DNA from: JANMJD01 sp963828405
Lineage (GTDB): Bacteria; Actinomycetota; Acidimicrobiia; Acidimicrobiales; Ilumatobacteraceae
Direction: 5' to 3'
Assembly (NCBI GenBank): GCA_963828405.1
Contig: CAWHEG010000031.1
Location: 124,001 to 188,000, forward strand
DNA: 64,000 nucleotides
The notes beneath the pieces are model-generated. The model was not told the DNA's origin, searched no databases, and saw nothing but the letters and a program-made list of their open reading frames with translations. Shown here one piece after another: positions 26,395-36,400 of this stretch; positions within the stretch are counted from its first letter, which is position 1; the number at the start of each line of letters is the position of its first letter. The position numbers and the translations under genes are program-made.

Positions 26395-26981
26395 CGGGAC
26401 ACCCCCGCTCTCATCAGCTCGGAAACGACGTCGCTCACGGCAGCGGCCGCGGGCCGCCTGCCGATGGCGAGTTCGACGGTCCGGGCGGCGACATCCCCGA
26501 CGGCGGCCTCGACCGTGTCCATCGCTGCTGCCCGGGCCGCCTCGGCCTCGGCGACCGCCGCAGAGCGACGCTCGGCGATACGGCCGTTGACCTCGGCGAG
26601 ACGGGCGGTCCGCTCGGATTCCAGCGTGCGACGGGCGGCGTCGACCTTGGCGGCGGCCTCGGCCCTGACCGCGGCGAGCGCGGCCTGGTACTCGTCGACC
26701 TCGGCGAGGGCGGCGGCGCGGGTGGCGTCGGCGGCCTCGTGGTCGGCGCGGATCTTGCCGTAGCGGGCCTGCATGCCGCGCTTCACCTTCGGGAAGAGCA
26801 CGAACCGCATGAGGAGGGCGAACACGACGAACGAGCCCGCGCCCCAGGCGAGTTCCTTCCCCTCGGGTGCGATCGGCTTGGGGCCCTCGTCGGCCGTCTC
26901 CGCCGTGGCGGTTGCCACGAGGTGCGAGACGCGCACTTCGAGCCCGCCCGCACCCAGGTGGGTGACGGTAAGGGTCTGCAC
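26391..26981 (-). CDS. F1Fo ATP synthase second b-type (b') subunit
   Basis: The 196-residue product has an N-terminal 45-residue leader, a membrane segment LAWGAGSFVVFALLMRFVLF, then KVKRGMQARYGKIRADHEAA and a long Ala/Glu/Arg coiled-coil, the layout of a b subunit. The KGMQAR/RGMQAR segment just after the membrane is shared with the downstream b gene, so the two are paralogues. Heterodimeric b/b' stalks are known from phototrophs, and mycobacteria have a b/b-delta arrangement. Here b', b and delta are three separate genes. The GTG/ATG choice upstream is open; the ATG at 26981 is used. Confidence 0.88.
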   Translation of the reverse strand: MQTLTVTHLGAGGLEVRVSHLVATATAETADEGPKPIAPEGKELAWGAGSFVVFALLMRFVLFPKVKRGMQARYGKIRADHEAADATRAAALAEVDEYQAALAAVRAEAAAKVDAARRTLESERTARLAEVNGRIAERRSAAVAEAEAARAAAMDTVEAAVGDVAARTVELAIGRRPAAAAVSDVVSELMRAGVSR

Positions 26982-26990
26982 GAGCGCTCC

Positions 26991-27257
26991 TTACAGACCG
27001 AGGAGAATGAAGACCACGAACCCGATCAGGGCGAGCGCCTCGGTGAAGGCGATGCCCAGGAACATCGTGGTACGGACCATGCCGGCGGCTTCGGGTTGAC
27101 GGGCCATCGCCTCGATCGCCTTACCGACGACGTAGCCGATGCCGACACCCGGACCGATCGCGGCAAGCCCGTAGGCGAAGCCTGCACCGATCGCGGCATT
27201 GGCCTTCTTGGTCTCTGTAGCGTCGAGTTGAGCGACGAGATGCGCAAACGCTTCCAT
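26991..27257 (-). CDS. atpE: F1Fo ATP synthase subunit c
   Basis: This 88-residue hairpin membrane protein has the Gly-rich first helix (GAGFAYGLAAIGPGVGIG), the polar loop RQPE (53-56), and a second helix with the ion-carrying Glu73 in GIAFTEALAL. The residue after Glu73 is Ala rather than Ser, and the Gln of sodium-binding rings is absent, which points to proton coupling. The gene lies between atpB and the b' gene, in the standard order. Confidence 0.96.
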   Translation of the reverse strand: MEAFAHLVAQLDATETKKANAAIGAGFAYGLAAIGPGVGIGYVVGKAIEAMARQPEAAGMVRTTMFLGIAFTEALALIGFVVFILLGL

Positions 27258-27308
27258 TGCTGGGGATTCTCCTGTGGGGTTTGTGAGTGGGAGAGCGGAG
27301 TCTGGGGC

Positions 27309-28070
27309 TCAGTGCTCGGGGTGAGCGGCGGAGCCGATGAACACGGCGGTGAGGATGGTGAAGATGTAGGCCTGCAGGAAGCCGATGAGCACCTCGAAGG
27401 CGGTGATGAAGACCAGCATGAAGAACGGCAGGATCGTCATCGGCTTGAGCAGCAACTGCTTGGTCTCGGCGAACAGCAGGGCGTTCGACAACAGGGCGAA
27501 GGTCACGAGGAGCATGTGTCCGGCCAGCATGTTGGCGAAGAGTCGGACGGCCAGCGAGAAGGGCCGGAGCACGATGTTGGAGAGCAGTTCGATGACGCCG
27601 ACGAGCGGCCGCATGGCGACGGGCACACCGTGGGGCCAGGCCATCCCGGTGATGTACTTGATCCCGTTGTGCTTGAAGCCGACGACGTTGTAGATCACCC
27701 ACACCAGCAGGGCGAGGAACATCGGGATCGCCATCCGCGCCGTGGCCGGCATCTGGAAGATGGGGATGATGCCCGGCAGGTTGCACAGGTAGATGAACAC
27801 GAACAACGAGAGCAGGAAGGGGGTCCAACCGAGACCCGAGGCGCCCATCGTCTGCATCACGATCTGATCCTCGATGAACTCGACCCCGGTCTCGGCCAGG
27901 TTCCGCACGCCCGTCGGGGCGATCATCGGGTCCTTGCGGCCGGCGAGGAGGAAGATGAGGGTGCCGATCAGCGCTGCCAGGCAGGCGATGATGGCGACCT
28001 TGTTGAACGACGAGAACAGATCGCGCCAACGGATGATCTCGTTGATCGGCGGGAACTCGAGGGCGAACAT
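27309..28070 (-). CDS. atpB: F1Fo ATP synthase subunit a
   Basis: The 253-residue multi-spanning protein has the essential Arg176 in LAVRLFANMLAGHMLL and the C-terminal half-channel segment AFEVLIGFLQAYIFTIL. It forms the proton half-channels against the c ring. Five to six hydrophobic segments are visible. It starts 12 bases after the atpI stop. Confidence 0.96.
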   Translation of the reverse strand: MFALEFPPINEIIRWRDLFSSFNKVAIIACLAALIGTLIFLLAGRKDPMIAPTGVRNLAETGVEFIEDQIVMQTMGASGLGWTPFLLSLFVFIYLCNLPGIIPIFQMPATARMAIPMFLALLVWVIYNVVGFKHNGIKYITGMAWPHGVPVAMRPLVGVIELLSNIVLRPFSLAVRLFANMLAGHMLLVTFALLSNALLFAETKQLLLKPMTILPFFMLVFITAFEVLIGFLQAYIFTILTAVFIGSAAHPEH

Positions 28071-28082
28071 GACCGGGTTACC

Positions 28083-28544
28083 TCAGTTCGGGCTCGTGTG
28101 GGGGCGTGGGAGCGTGCCTGGCTTCAGGCCAGGGTAGGCCAGGGACATCGAAACGTGGCGGAGCTCCCAGATGAGGAGTCCGAGGTGCGTCACTATGATG
28201 CTCGTTCCGAGTGCCGGGAGCGAAATCCACGACGCATGGCGGACGGGGAAGACGGCGGCGAAGATGATCCCGAGGCGAAGCAGGTAGCCGAACATCACCG
28301 CGCCCATCAGCACCGGCAACGAGATCTTGGCCGCCCAGCTCATCGTCGCCGCGGCGAACCCGAAGTTGAACAGCACGAGGGCGATGGCATACAGCGACGA
28401 GACGGCGCCATGCCAGCCCCAGATCGCCGCGCACAGCCCGACGAGCACCGGCGAGGCGATGATCCCGCGGCGGATCATGTCGCGCGAGACCTCGGTCTCG
28501 GGCGCCCCACCCTCGAGCCGGTCGGTGGCGAACGAACTGGTCAT
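28083..28544 (-). CDS. atpI: ATP synthase I-like membrane protein
   Basis: This 153-residue protein has four hydrophobic segments (IIASPVLVGLCAAIWGW, LYAIALVLFNFGFAAATM, GAVMFGYLLRLGIIFAAVF, ALGTSIIVTHLGLLIWEL). Its position directly upstream of atpB fits the small, poorly conserved AtpI family, which assists assembly of the c ring or magnesium handling. It starts 11 bases after the AtpZ-like gene and is part of the atp operon. Confidence 0.8.
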   Translation of the reverse strand: MTSSFATDRLEGGAPETEVSRDMIRRGIIASPVLVGLCAAIWGWHGAVSSLYAIALVLFNFGFAAATMSWAAKISLPVLMGAVMFGYLLRLGIIFAAVFPVRHASWISLPALGTSIIVTHLGLLIWELRHVSMSLAYPGLKPGTLPRPHTSPN

Positions 28545-28555
28545 CGGCCGATGTC

Positions 28556-28855
28556 TTACTGGTCATGCGTGGTCGATGCCGTGCTCGGAGCGTTGAGACG
28601 TGCGATGCGGGCCTCGTCGTGCTGGCGCATCTCGGCATCGTACGCGTACCAGTAACGGGCGAACTGGCCGATGATCCCGAGCACCGTGAAGGCGAGCGCC
28701 ATCCACGGCTTGGTGCCCAGCCACCGATCGAGCAGCCAACCGGCGAGGAAGAAGAAGATGATCACCCCGGCGTGCTCCGCGCCATGACCGAGCGCGGTCG
28801 ATACCGGCCTCTCGGCCGACGTGTCGGCGATTCGCGGAGCCGGATTGAGCTTCAA
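28556..28855 (-). CDS. AtpZ/ATPase_gene1-like membrane protein
   Basis: The 99-residue product has two closely spaced membrane segments (AGVIIFFFLAGWLLDRW and WMALAFTVLGIIGQF) joined by a short LGTKP turn, the layout of AtpZ/ATPase_gene1 proteins at the head of atp operons. No ATG or GTG lies in frame near the beginning; a TTG at 28855 gives LKLNPAPRIADTS and is the best available start. A promoter is predicted about 70 bases upstream, making this the first gene of the operon. Confidence 0.75.
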   Translation of the reverse strand: MKLNPAPRIADTSAERPVSTALGHGAEHAGVIIFFFLAGWLLDRWLGTKPWMALAFTVLGIIGQFARYWYAYDAEMRQHDEARIARLNAPSTASTTHDQ

Positions 28856-28925
28856 GCCATGTGCCTGTCGGGTCGGGCCTCCCCGACGCCGAAACGCGGT
28901 GCGGAGAGCTTGTGAATGAAATCTC

Positions 28926-28955
28926 AATCTATGCGCTCCCGAACCGGGATGACAA
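28926..28955 (-). promoter_or_regulatory. Predicted promoter of the atp operon
   Basis: On the minus strand TTGTCA (28950-28955) and TAGATT (28926-28931) are separated by 18 bases, close to the sigma-70 consensus TTGACA-TATAAT. The spacer contains a small palindrome TCCCG-AAC-CGGGA. The site lies 71 bases upstream of the AtpZ-like start and 50 bases after the stop of the transglutaminase-like gene. Confidence 0.55.
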
Positions 28956-29004
28956 ATCCCGTCGGCGCCGGGGGTCCGGTCGCCGCCGTCGGAGCCATCC
29001 CGGA

Positions 29005-31179
29005 TCAGTCGGGCAGACCCCGGCGCAGCGAGCGGAGCGACAGTCGCGCCCGCCACCACCGCCAGCGACTGGTGGCGGCCTGGGCCTGGGCCTCGAAGGC
29101 GTCGTGGCGCTCCCAAGCCTCCTCGCCGAGTTCGTCGTCGGGCTCCACGCCGTCGTAGACGGCCTGTGTGGCGATCTCGGCGAGGTCCTCCAGCGCCTCG
29201 GGGTGCCGGCGGAGCACCGCCGCGCCGACCGCCACGAGCTCGCGGTCGGTCTTCGTCATCGGCGCCCGACCCCCCAGATCGATGAGCGTGTCGACGCTGC
29301 TCCGGAAGGCCCCGGTGGCCCGGTGCTCTGGATCCGGGGAACCCGCGCGCCGCCGACGTCGGCCGGACTTCAGGCGCAGGATCAGCAGCACGTAGGCGAG
29401 AACGGCAAGGATCAGGAACGACGACCCGGCGACGACCTTCTTCACCTCGTTGGGGATCGTCCCTTCGGCTCCGGAGGCCACGCTGATGGGCGGCTGTTCG
29501 ACCGCCGACGTGGGCGGTGCCGCCGCCGTCGTCGGAGGCGTGCGTCCCTCCTCGATCGGGGCCTGGTTGACCGGCTGGTCGCCTTCGCCGGCGGTGTCGG
29601 GTTTCTCATCGGGCACGACGTCGATCGGCACCCATCCGGCGTCGACGAACTCGATCTCGGGCCAGGCGGTTGCGTTGCTCGACAGGGCCACGGTGGCCCC
29701 GCCGTCGGCCGACGGCTCGGTCCCGAATCCCACGGCGACCCTGACGGGCAGGCCGACCGCGGCGGCCAGCAGCGCATAGCCGGCGACGAACTGCTCGGCC
29801 CGTCCCCGCTTGGTCGACTGGAGGAAGATCGACAGCAGGCCGATGGAGTGCCCGGCCGGCGCCTTGGAGTCGAGCCGATAGGTCGAGCGGAGGAAGTCGC
29901 GCAGCGCGTACGCCCGCTCGATGTCGGTCTCGTTGTTGGCCACGATGCCCCTGGCCAGATCGACCAGTTCGTCGGGAAGGGCGAACCCGTCGACGAACGG
30001 CGAGAGACCGGGCCGGACGAACCGGCCCTTCAGCCGGGCCAGGTCCTCCGTCGATCGCTGGATCGACAACCCGTAGGTGTCCTGGGGCGAGGGCACCTCG
30101 TTGACCAGGAATCCTCCGAGACCCGGGTCGACCTTCACCCGGCGGTTGATCGTCAGCGTGCGCGCCCGGTCGGGAACCGGCAGCCAGCGCACGTCGAGAT
30201 CACCCCAGGTCACCTCGACGGTCTCGGGGTCCTGGCCGTCGGCCACCGGCTCCTGGATGAGGGTGCCGGCGAGCCCGTAGTTGCTCGGAGGCATCCAGCT
30301 GCTGCCGTCGAAGCGGGTCAGTCCGGCGATCCGCCAGCGAGGGACGGTCAAGGCGGTGGTCCGGAACATCTCCCGCGCCGGGGCGAGGTCGCGCCACACG
30401 TCGACGCGGGCCAGCGGGCTGATCTCCTCCTCGTTCCGCTGGCTGTCACGGATGCCCTGGCGGGGATCGAACCGTCCGGCGTTCGACAGCGTGCCCGACA
30501 GCATCGCCGGAACGATCCCGACGCTGACCGCGGTGACCCCGAGGATCGCCATCGTCAGCACCGAACGACGCTCGGCCTGCTCGGCCGAACCCTTGGCATG
30601 ATGCGGCAGGTCGCTGCGCGTCAGCGATGCCAAGCGCAGGATCGCCAGGCAGCCGAGGCTGAACACGACCAGGAATCGGGGCGAGGGCATCCCGGCCTGC
30701 GAGGCGGCCAGCGCGACGAGGGCGAGGAGGACCCCCGGCGGCATGAGGATCCCGGCGGCGAACTTGCCGCTCACCGCCAACTCGACGGCGACGATCGCTG
30801 CGAGGACCACGGCGGACGCGAACAGGGCCACGGCAGGGGCGTAGGCCGGCACCGGCCAGCGGGTGCCGAAGACCGCCGAGGCGCCACGCACGAGCCCCCG
30901 GTACAGATCGCCCGGGAGCGTGCCATGGTTGCGGGAGATGATGAAGGCGACCAGCCCGACGCCGACGATCGCCTGGATGGCGATCCTCAGGGGCCAACGG
31001 AAACGGGCCAATGCCACGCCGATACCCAACGGCACCAACGGGCAGAGGACGAGCGGCAGCGGCTGGTAGCTCGGCTCGAACACCCGGTCCGTGAGCGTGG
31101 CCACGAGGCAGACGAGCACGGCTCCGATCCCGGCCAGGACGGACAGCCGGGCCTCCTTGGTGAACACCGTCGGCATCAT
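29005..31179 (-). CDS. Transglutaminase-like membrane protein lacking catalytic residues
   Basis: The 724-residue product has an N-terminal block of about seven membrane helices (residues 12-225, DUF3488-like), an outer transglutaminase-like domain (about 330-525), a Pro/Thr linker, one membrane helix (584-602) and a cytoplasmic tail. In active homologues the nucleophile lies in RxGxCxxFA. Here the segment is KRGRAEQFVAG with Ala461 in the Cys position, and the His of the HAW motif is Thr504 (ATAWPEIEF); Asp520 is kept. It is therefore probably a non-catalytic binding protein. It is the last gene of the Ig-like/MoxR/DUF58 operon, with its ATG overlapping the DUF58 stop (TGATG). Confidence 0.9.
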   Translation of the reverse strand: MMPTVFTKEARLSVLAGIGAVLVCLVATLTDRVFEPSYQPLPLVLCPLVPLGIGVALARFRWPLRIAIQAIVGVGLVAFIISRNHGTLPGDLYRGLVRGASAVFGTRWPVPAYAPAVALFASAVVLAAIVAVELAVSGKFAAGILMPPGVLLALVALAASQAGMPSPRFLVVFSLGCLAILRLASLTRSDLPHHAKGSAEQAERRSVLTMAILGVTAVSVGIVPAMLSGTLSNAGRFDPRQGIRDSQRNEEEISPLARVDVWRDLAPAREMFRTTALTVPRWRIAGLTRFDGSSWMPPSNYGLAGTLIQEPVADGQDPETVEVTWGDLDVRWLPVPDRARTLTINRRVKVDPGLGGFLVNEVPSPQDTYGLSIQRSTEDLARLKGRFVRPGLSPFVDGFALPDELVDLARGIVANNETDIERAYALRDFLRSTYRLDSKAPAGHSIGLLSIFLQSTKRGRAEQFVAGYALLAAAVGLPVRVAVGFGTEPSADGGATVALSSNATAWPEIEFVDAGWVPIDVVPDEKPDTAGEGDQPVNQAPIEEGRTPPTTAAAPPTSAVEQPPISVASGAEGTIPNEVKKVVAGSSFLILAVLAYVLLILRLKSGRRRRRAGSPDPEHRATGAFRSSVDTLIDLGGRAPMTKTDRELVAVGAAVLRRHPEALEDLAEIATQAVYDGVEPDDELGEEAWERHDAFEAQAQAATSRWRWWRARLSLRSLRRGLPD

Positions 31180-32339
31180 CACGATGCCACCGACTTTCGC
31201 CCGGAGTTCTTCCACTTGGTCACGAAATCCTCGGCCGAGGTGACATCGAGCGTGCGGGCGATGGTCCGCGACAGCCGCCCGGGCGTGTCGGTGACACGGA
31301 CCAGGGTGAGCCGTCCCTTCACCCAGGGGTTGGCCGAATAGGCTCGGATGAGCGGCGAGGAGGGCCCGGCCACCAGGAAGACCTGATCGGCGAGCGGGCC
31401 GATCGGGCGGATCTGGCCGGCACCCATCGTCAGCGCAGCCGGGGTTCGGCGAACCCTGGTGAACAGCTCGAGTGCGGCCAGCCGCTGCTCGACGGGATCG
31501 AGCGCACCCGGCGCCCGGGTGTCGCGTGTGCGGGCGACGCACAGGATCGAGTTCTCGATCGCGTTGACCGTGATGCTCGCCGCGATCTCGACGGCCTCCT
31601 CGAACAGCTGCGGGGAGATCGAACCCTCGAACGTCTCGAGCACGACCATCCGCATCGCCCGGCGGAGCTCGTAGTGGTCCTTGACGACCAGTTGCCCGGT
31701 CCGGGCGGTGCTCACCCAGTGGATCAGGCGGGGATCGTCGCCGGGCACGTACTCGCGCAGGGCGCGGAAGTCGGCCAGTGGGTCGTCGGAGATGCGCGGG
31801 CGCATGTTGCTGCGTTGCCGCTCCCGGGCGCCGTCGGTGCTGATGTTCAACGGGTGGATCACCGGGTGGACGTAGATCTGGTCGATGACGTTGTGGATGG
31901 TGCTGCGCACGGCGACGCCGAAGGGATCCATCCGCTCTTCGATCACCGGGCCGACCTGGTGCACCCCGCGCTGCACGGCCTGGATCTGGTAGCGGACCTC
32001 GACCGACGTGCGCGCCGTGATCTGGGGCAGCTCGATCGGCACGTGGACGCCGGCGAGCTGGTCGATGATCCGCAGCGGGGGCACGACGCCGTCCGCCGAC
32101 GCACGCAGGGCGATCTCGGCGACCGTGCCCCGCGTGACGAACTTGGGCACCTCGAACCGGCTCAGCTCGATGGCGGAGCTGATCGCCGGCATGATCACGG
32201 CGACGGCGAGCAGGATCGCGCCGGCGACGGCCAGCAGGATGAACTCGCGATACCGGGTGACCAGCCCGAACGCCAGGGTGGCCACGCAACCGACGAGCAG
32301 CGCGCTACCGGTGCGCGTCAGCCGGGACTTGTGGCTCAC
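31179..32339 (-). CDS. DUF58 domain protein
   Basis: This 386-residue protein has two N-terminal membrane helices (SALLVGCVATLAFGLV and FILLAVAGAILLAVAVI), an Ig-like middle region and the DUF58 signature FRALREYVPGDDPRLIHW, followed by a von Willebrand A-like C-terminal part. DUF58 proteins almost always accompany MoxR ATPases and are thought to act with them in assembly of surface or periplasmic proteins. The ATG overlaps the moxR stop by four bases, and the stop overlaps the next gene by one. Confidence 0.93.
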   Translation of the reverse strand: MSHKSRLTRTGSALLVGCVATLAFGLVTRYREFILLAVAGAILLAVAVIMPAISSAIELSRFEVPKFVTRGTVAEIALRASADGVVPPLRIIDQLAGVHVPIELPQITARTSVEVRYQIQAVQRGVHQVGPVIEERMDPFGVAVRSTIHNVIDQIYVHPVIHPLNISTDGARERQRSNMRPRISDDPLADFRALREYVPGDDPRLIHWVSTARTGQLVVKDHYELRRAMRMVVLETFEGSISPQLFEEAVEIAASITVNAIENSILCVARTRDTRAPGALDPVEQRLAALELFTRVRRTPAALTMGAGQIRPIGPLADQVFLVAGPSSPLIRAYSANPWVKGRLTLVRVTDTPGRLSRTIARTLDVTSAEDFVTKWKNSGRKSVAS

Positions 32340-33418
32340 GACCCTGTGCGGCTGCGTGGGACCTCGACGGATTCCACGATCTGATCGAGCACCATGGTCT
32401 CGGTGATGCCGTCGAGCTCGGCCTCGGGCGTGATCGCGATGCGGTGGGCCAGAACGGGGTGGATCAGGTCCTTGATGTCGTCGGGGGTCACGTAGTTGCG
32501 CCCGTCGCCGAGCGCGTAGGCGCGGGCGACGGCGAGCAGGGTGAGCGTGCCGCGCGTCGACACCCCGAGCCGCAGATCGCTGCTGGTACGGCTGCGCTCG
32601 ACGATGTCGGCGATGTACTCCTTCAGGGGGACGGCGATGTTGACCTGGCGGACGCGATGGATCAGGGCCCCGACCGTGGTGGCGTCCATCACCGCCCGCA
32701 GCTCGGTGACGGGGTCGATCCCCTCGCCGCGGCTCATCACCTCGAGCTCGGTCTCACGGTCGGCGTAGCCGAGACTGATCTTCATCGCGAAGCGGTCGAG
32801 TTGCACCTCGGGCAACGGATACGTGCCATGGAAGTCCATCGGGTTCTGCGTGGCGACGACCATGAACGGCCGCGGCACGGGCCGAGAGATCCCGTCGGAG
32901 GTGATCTGACGCTCCTCCATCACTTCCAGCAGTGCAGCCTGGGTCTTGGGCGATGCCCGGTTGATCTCGTCGGCGACGAGCAGGTTGCAGAACGCCGGGC
33001 CCTCACGGAAACTGAACTTGCCGTCGACGGGGTTGAACACCGACACGCCGGTGATGTCGGATGGGAGCAGGTCGGGGGTGAACTGCACACGGCGCACCTT
33101 GCCGTCGATCGAGGCGGCGATCGCCTTGGCCAGCGATGTCTTGCCGGTTCCCGGACGATCCTCGATGAGCAGGTGACCCTCGGCGAGCATGCACGACACG
33201 GCCAGCCGGACCGCCTCGGGCTTGCCGCGCAGCGCCTTCTCGACGTTGCGCGTCAGTCGGCGGACACCGGCCGTCGCCGTCTGGCGGGCCTGGCCCCGCT
33301 CCCCCGACTCGGGCCGCGGATCGTCGATCTCGCCGATCGGGTCGGCGACGGCCGCCACCGATCCGCGCCCGCGGTCGCGGTCGCCTCGAACGGGCTTGGG
33401 GGCAGTGTCGTTGCTCAT
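32336..33418 (-). CDS. MoxR family AAA+ ATPase
   Basis: The 360-residue product has Walker A in EDRPGTGKTS (Lys93), Walker B LLVADEIN, sensor-type VVATQNPMD, and the MoxR hallmark YPLPEVQLDRFAMK. A 50-residue charged N-terminal extension precedes the AAA+ domain. MoxR proteins act as chaperone-like ATPases with DUF58/VWA partners. The ATG at 33418 overlaps the stop of the giant Ig-like gene by one base. Confidence 0.95.
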   Translation of the reverse strand: MSNDTAPKPVRGDRDRGRGSVAAVADPIGEIDDPRPESGERGQARQTATAGVRRLTRNVEKALRGKPEAVRLAVSCMLAEGHLLIEDRPGTGKTSLAKAIAASIDGKVRRVQFTPDLLPSDITGVSVFNPVDGKFSFREGPAFCNLLVADEINRASPKTQAALLEVMEERQITSDGISRPVPRPFMVVATQNPMDFHGTYPLPEVQLDRFAMKISLGYADRETELEVMSRGEGIDPVTELRAVMDATTVGALIHRVRQVNIAVPLKEYIADIVERSRTSSDLRLGVSTRGTLTLLAVARAYALGDGRNYVTPDDIKDLIHPVLAHRIAITPEAELDGITETMVLDQIVESVEVPRSRTGS

Positions 33419-36400
33419 CAGTTCACCGTGACTCTCAGAGTGCCATGTGCGGTCGCGCCGTAGGTGTCGGTCACCGTATAACCGACGTCGAACGTGCCGG
33501 GCGCGCCCGTGATCGAATGCACGGTAATTGAACCACCGTTCGTGCTGACCACCTCACCGTCCCCGCTCGGTGTGCCGAACGTGACGTCCAAGCGGTCGCC
33601 GTCGGCGTCGAAGGGGTTGGCCTCGGCGAACACGTCGAATGTGACCGGGTCGGTGAAGGTCACCGACCGCTCGACGAGCCCGACGACCGTCGGTGGCGTG
33701 TTGGCCGTCACCGTGATCGTCAACGTGGCGGAGACCTCGAAGAAGCCGTCGCTGATCGCGTAGCCGACCGTCAGGGTGCCGAAGAACCCGAAGTCGGGCG
33801 TCACCTGGATGTCGCCCCCGTTGGTCACGGACGTGATCGTGCCGCCGGGGCCGATCGACGGTGCGCCGGGGCCGGCGGTGACCAGGCTCAGGTTGTCGCC
33901 GTCGGGGTCGCTGGCGCTGCCGAAGATGACGTTGGTGGTGACCGGGCTGCCCTCGCGGGTGCCGTTGGAGGTGTTGCCGGCGGTCGGTGGGCGGTTGACG
34001 GTGAGGGTCCACTGGCCGACGCCGGAGTCGACGCCGTCGGTGACGCGGTAGGTGATCGTGATCGGCCCGCCGGCGAGCGGGTCGGCGGTGAAGGTGATCC
34101 GCCCGCCGCTGACCGACACCGAACCGGCGCCGACCGGGCTGACCGTCGGCCCGGGAGACGCCACGACCGACAGCGCGTCGCCGTTGGCGTCGGTGTCGTT
34201 GCTCGTCACGTCGACGGTGATCGACGACCCAGGCTGCAGGGTCCCGCTGCTCTGGTCGTCGACGGCGACCGGCGGGTCGTTGCCGATCGTCACGGTGACC
34301 GAGGCCGAGTCGCGTAGACCACCCTCGTCGGCGATCGTGTAGACGAACGACCCGGTGGCCGTGGACCCGGGGGTGGGCTTGAAGTGCACCTGGCCGTTCC
34401 TGATCGAGGCGACCCCGCCCGAGGCCGATCCGACTTCGACGATCGTCAGCACGTCGCCCGACTCGCCGGCCGAGTCGTTGGCGAGCACGTCGACATCGAC
34501 GGACTGGTTGCGCTGTGTGTTCGCCGAGTCGGGCTTCGCCGTCGGTGGTTGGTTGACGAGCACGGTGACCGTACCGGTCGCCACCTGATCGCACTCGTTC
34601 GTCACCGTGTACTCGTAGGTGACGGTGCCGTTGAACAGATCGGGAGGCGAATAGCGCACCTTGGCCGTCGACTCGTCGAGCACGACGACCGAGTTCGGTT
34701 GCCCGGGCACGTCGAACACGGCGAGCCTGCCGGGGGCGGGGTTGCCGCCGAAGAGCCGGGTGCTGACGTTCTTCTGATACCGGGTCGTCGTGTTGATGTC
34801 GGACACCGTCGGCGTCGGTGGACAGGGGTTGACGGTGAGGGTCACCGTGCCGACTGCGAAGCCGCCCTCCCCGTCGCCGATCGTGTAGGTGAACGAGGTC
34901 TCGCCGGTGAAGCCGCGATCGGGGGTGAAGACGACGGCCGAGTTGGTGAAGTCGACGATGCCCGCCGAGGCCGGCGACGGCTGCGAGACGCCGGTGACCT
35001 CGACCGGGCCGCCGTCGGGGTCGTAGTCGTTGTTGAGGACGTCGATCGATTTCGACCCCTTGGGCAGCATCGACGACGGGCGGTCGTCCTGGGCCACCGG
35101 GTCTCGATTCGGCTTCGGCTGGACGACGACGACGATCGTCCCGCCTGCCGTCTTGCCCTCGGCATCGACGATCGTGTAGCCGATCGAGTAGGTGCCTACC
35201 GTGGTCGAGGTGACCTTCAGCGTGTCGGCACCGGGGGTCACCCGGGTGACGAGCAGCCCGTCCGTCGGGGTGAAGCCCTGCAGGGAGATCACGGTCCCGT
35301 CGGGGTCGCCGTCGTTGGCCAGCGGGTTGAGCTGAGCGGTGTCACCGACGATCAGGTTGATGAGGTCGTCGTTGGCGATCGGGGGAACCGTCGCCGGCGG
35401 CACCACCTGGACGGCCACGGTGGCCGTCTGGACGGGGTTCCGACCGTCCGTCACGGTGTAGGTGAACGAGGCGATGCCGGTGAAGCCGAGGGGCGGGGTG
35501 TAGCGGATCAGGCGCCCGACGATCACCGCCGTGCCGGCACTCGGCGTGCCGACGTCGACGATCGACAACGGATCGCCGTCCTTGTCCTGGTCGTTCGCCA
35601 GCACGTCGATGAGTACGGGCTGATCCCGCGGGGTGCGGTCGGAATCGTTTTCGGCGACGGGCTGGGTGTTCTCGATCGGCCTGGCCACCACGGTCACCGT
35701 GTCCACCGCGCAGGAGGTCTGGCCGTTGACGTCCTTGATGCAGTAGCGGAAGTTGTAGCTGGTGAGCTCTGTGGACAGGGGGGTGAACTCGATCACCGAG
35801 TTCGGGCCGACGACCAACGTCGCCGACGGCGGGCCCGAGGGCGGGCCGTCGAGGCCGAAGTCGAGGCCGTCGGGATGGGAGTCGTTGGCCAGCACGTCGA
35901 GCCGTGCCGTCTCACCGGGGTAGATCTCCTTGGTCTCGGGGAGGGCGATCGGCGGGGCGCCGCTCGGCTTGTTGATCACCACGCGGACCGTCGCCGTGTC
36001 CTTCGCGCCGGCCGGGTCGCTGACGGTGTAGGTGAACGAGATCGTGGCGTTGGACGGAACCGTCGAGTTCGGATCGAACCTCAACCTGCGGTCGCTGACC
36101 TGGGTGACCCGACCACCCGACGACGGTTGTGAGAAACCGACCAGCGTGAGCGGATCGTTGTCCTGGTCGTAGTCGTTGGCCAGCGGATCGACGGTCACCG
36201 CCAGCCCGGAGCTGGTCACCGTGTCGTCACGACCGATCGGCGCCCGGTTCACGGTCTCGGCCTCGACGATCACGGTGACGGTCGCCGACGCCTTGGCTCC
36301 GGCCGAGTCGATGATGCTGTACGTGAACGTCTTCGGGCCGGCGGTGCCGGCCGGGGCCTTGATCTCGACCCGGCCGTCGGCGAGCAGGGTGAGACTCAGC

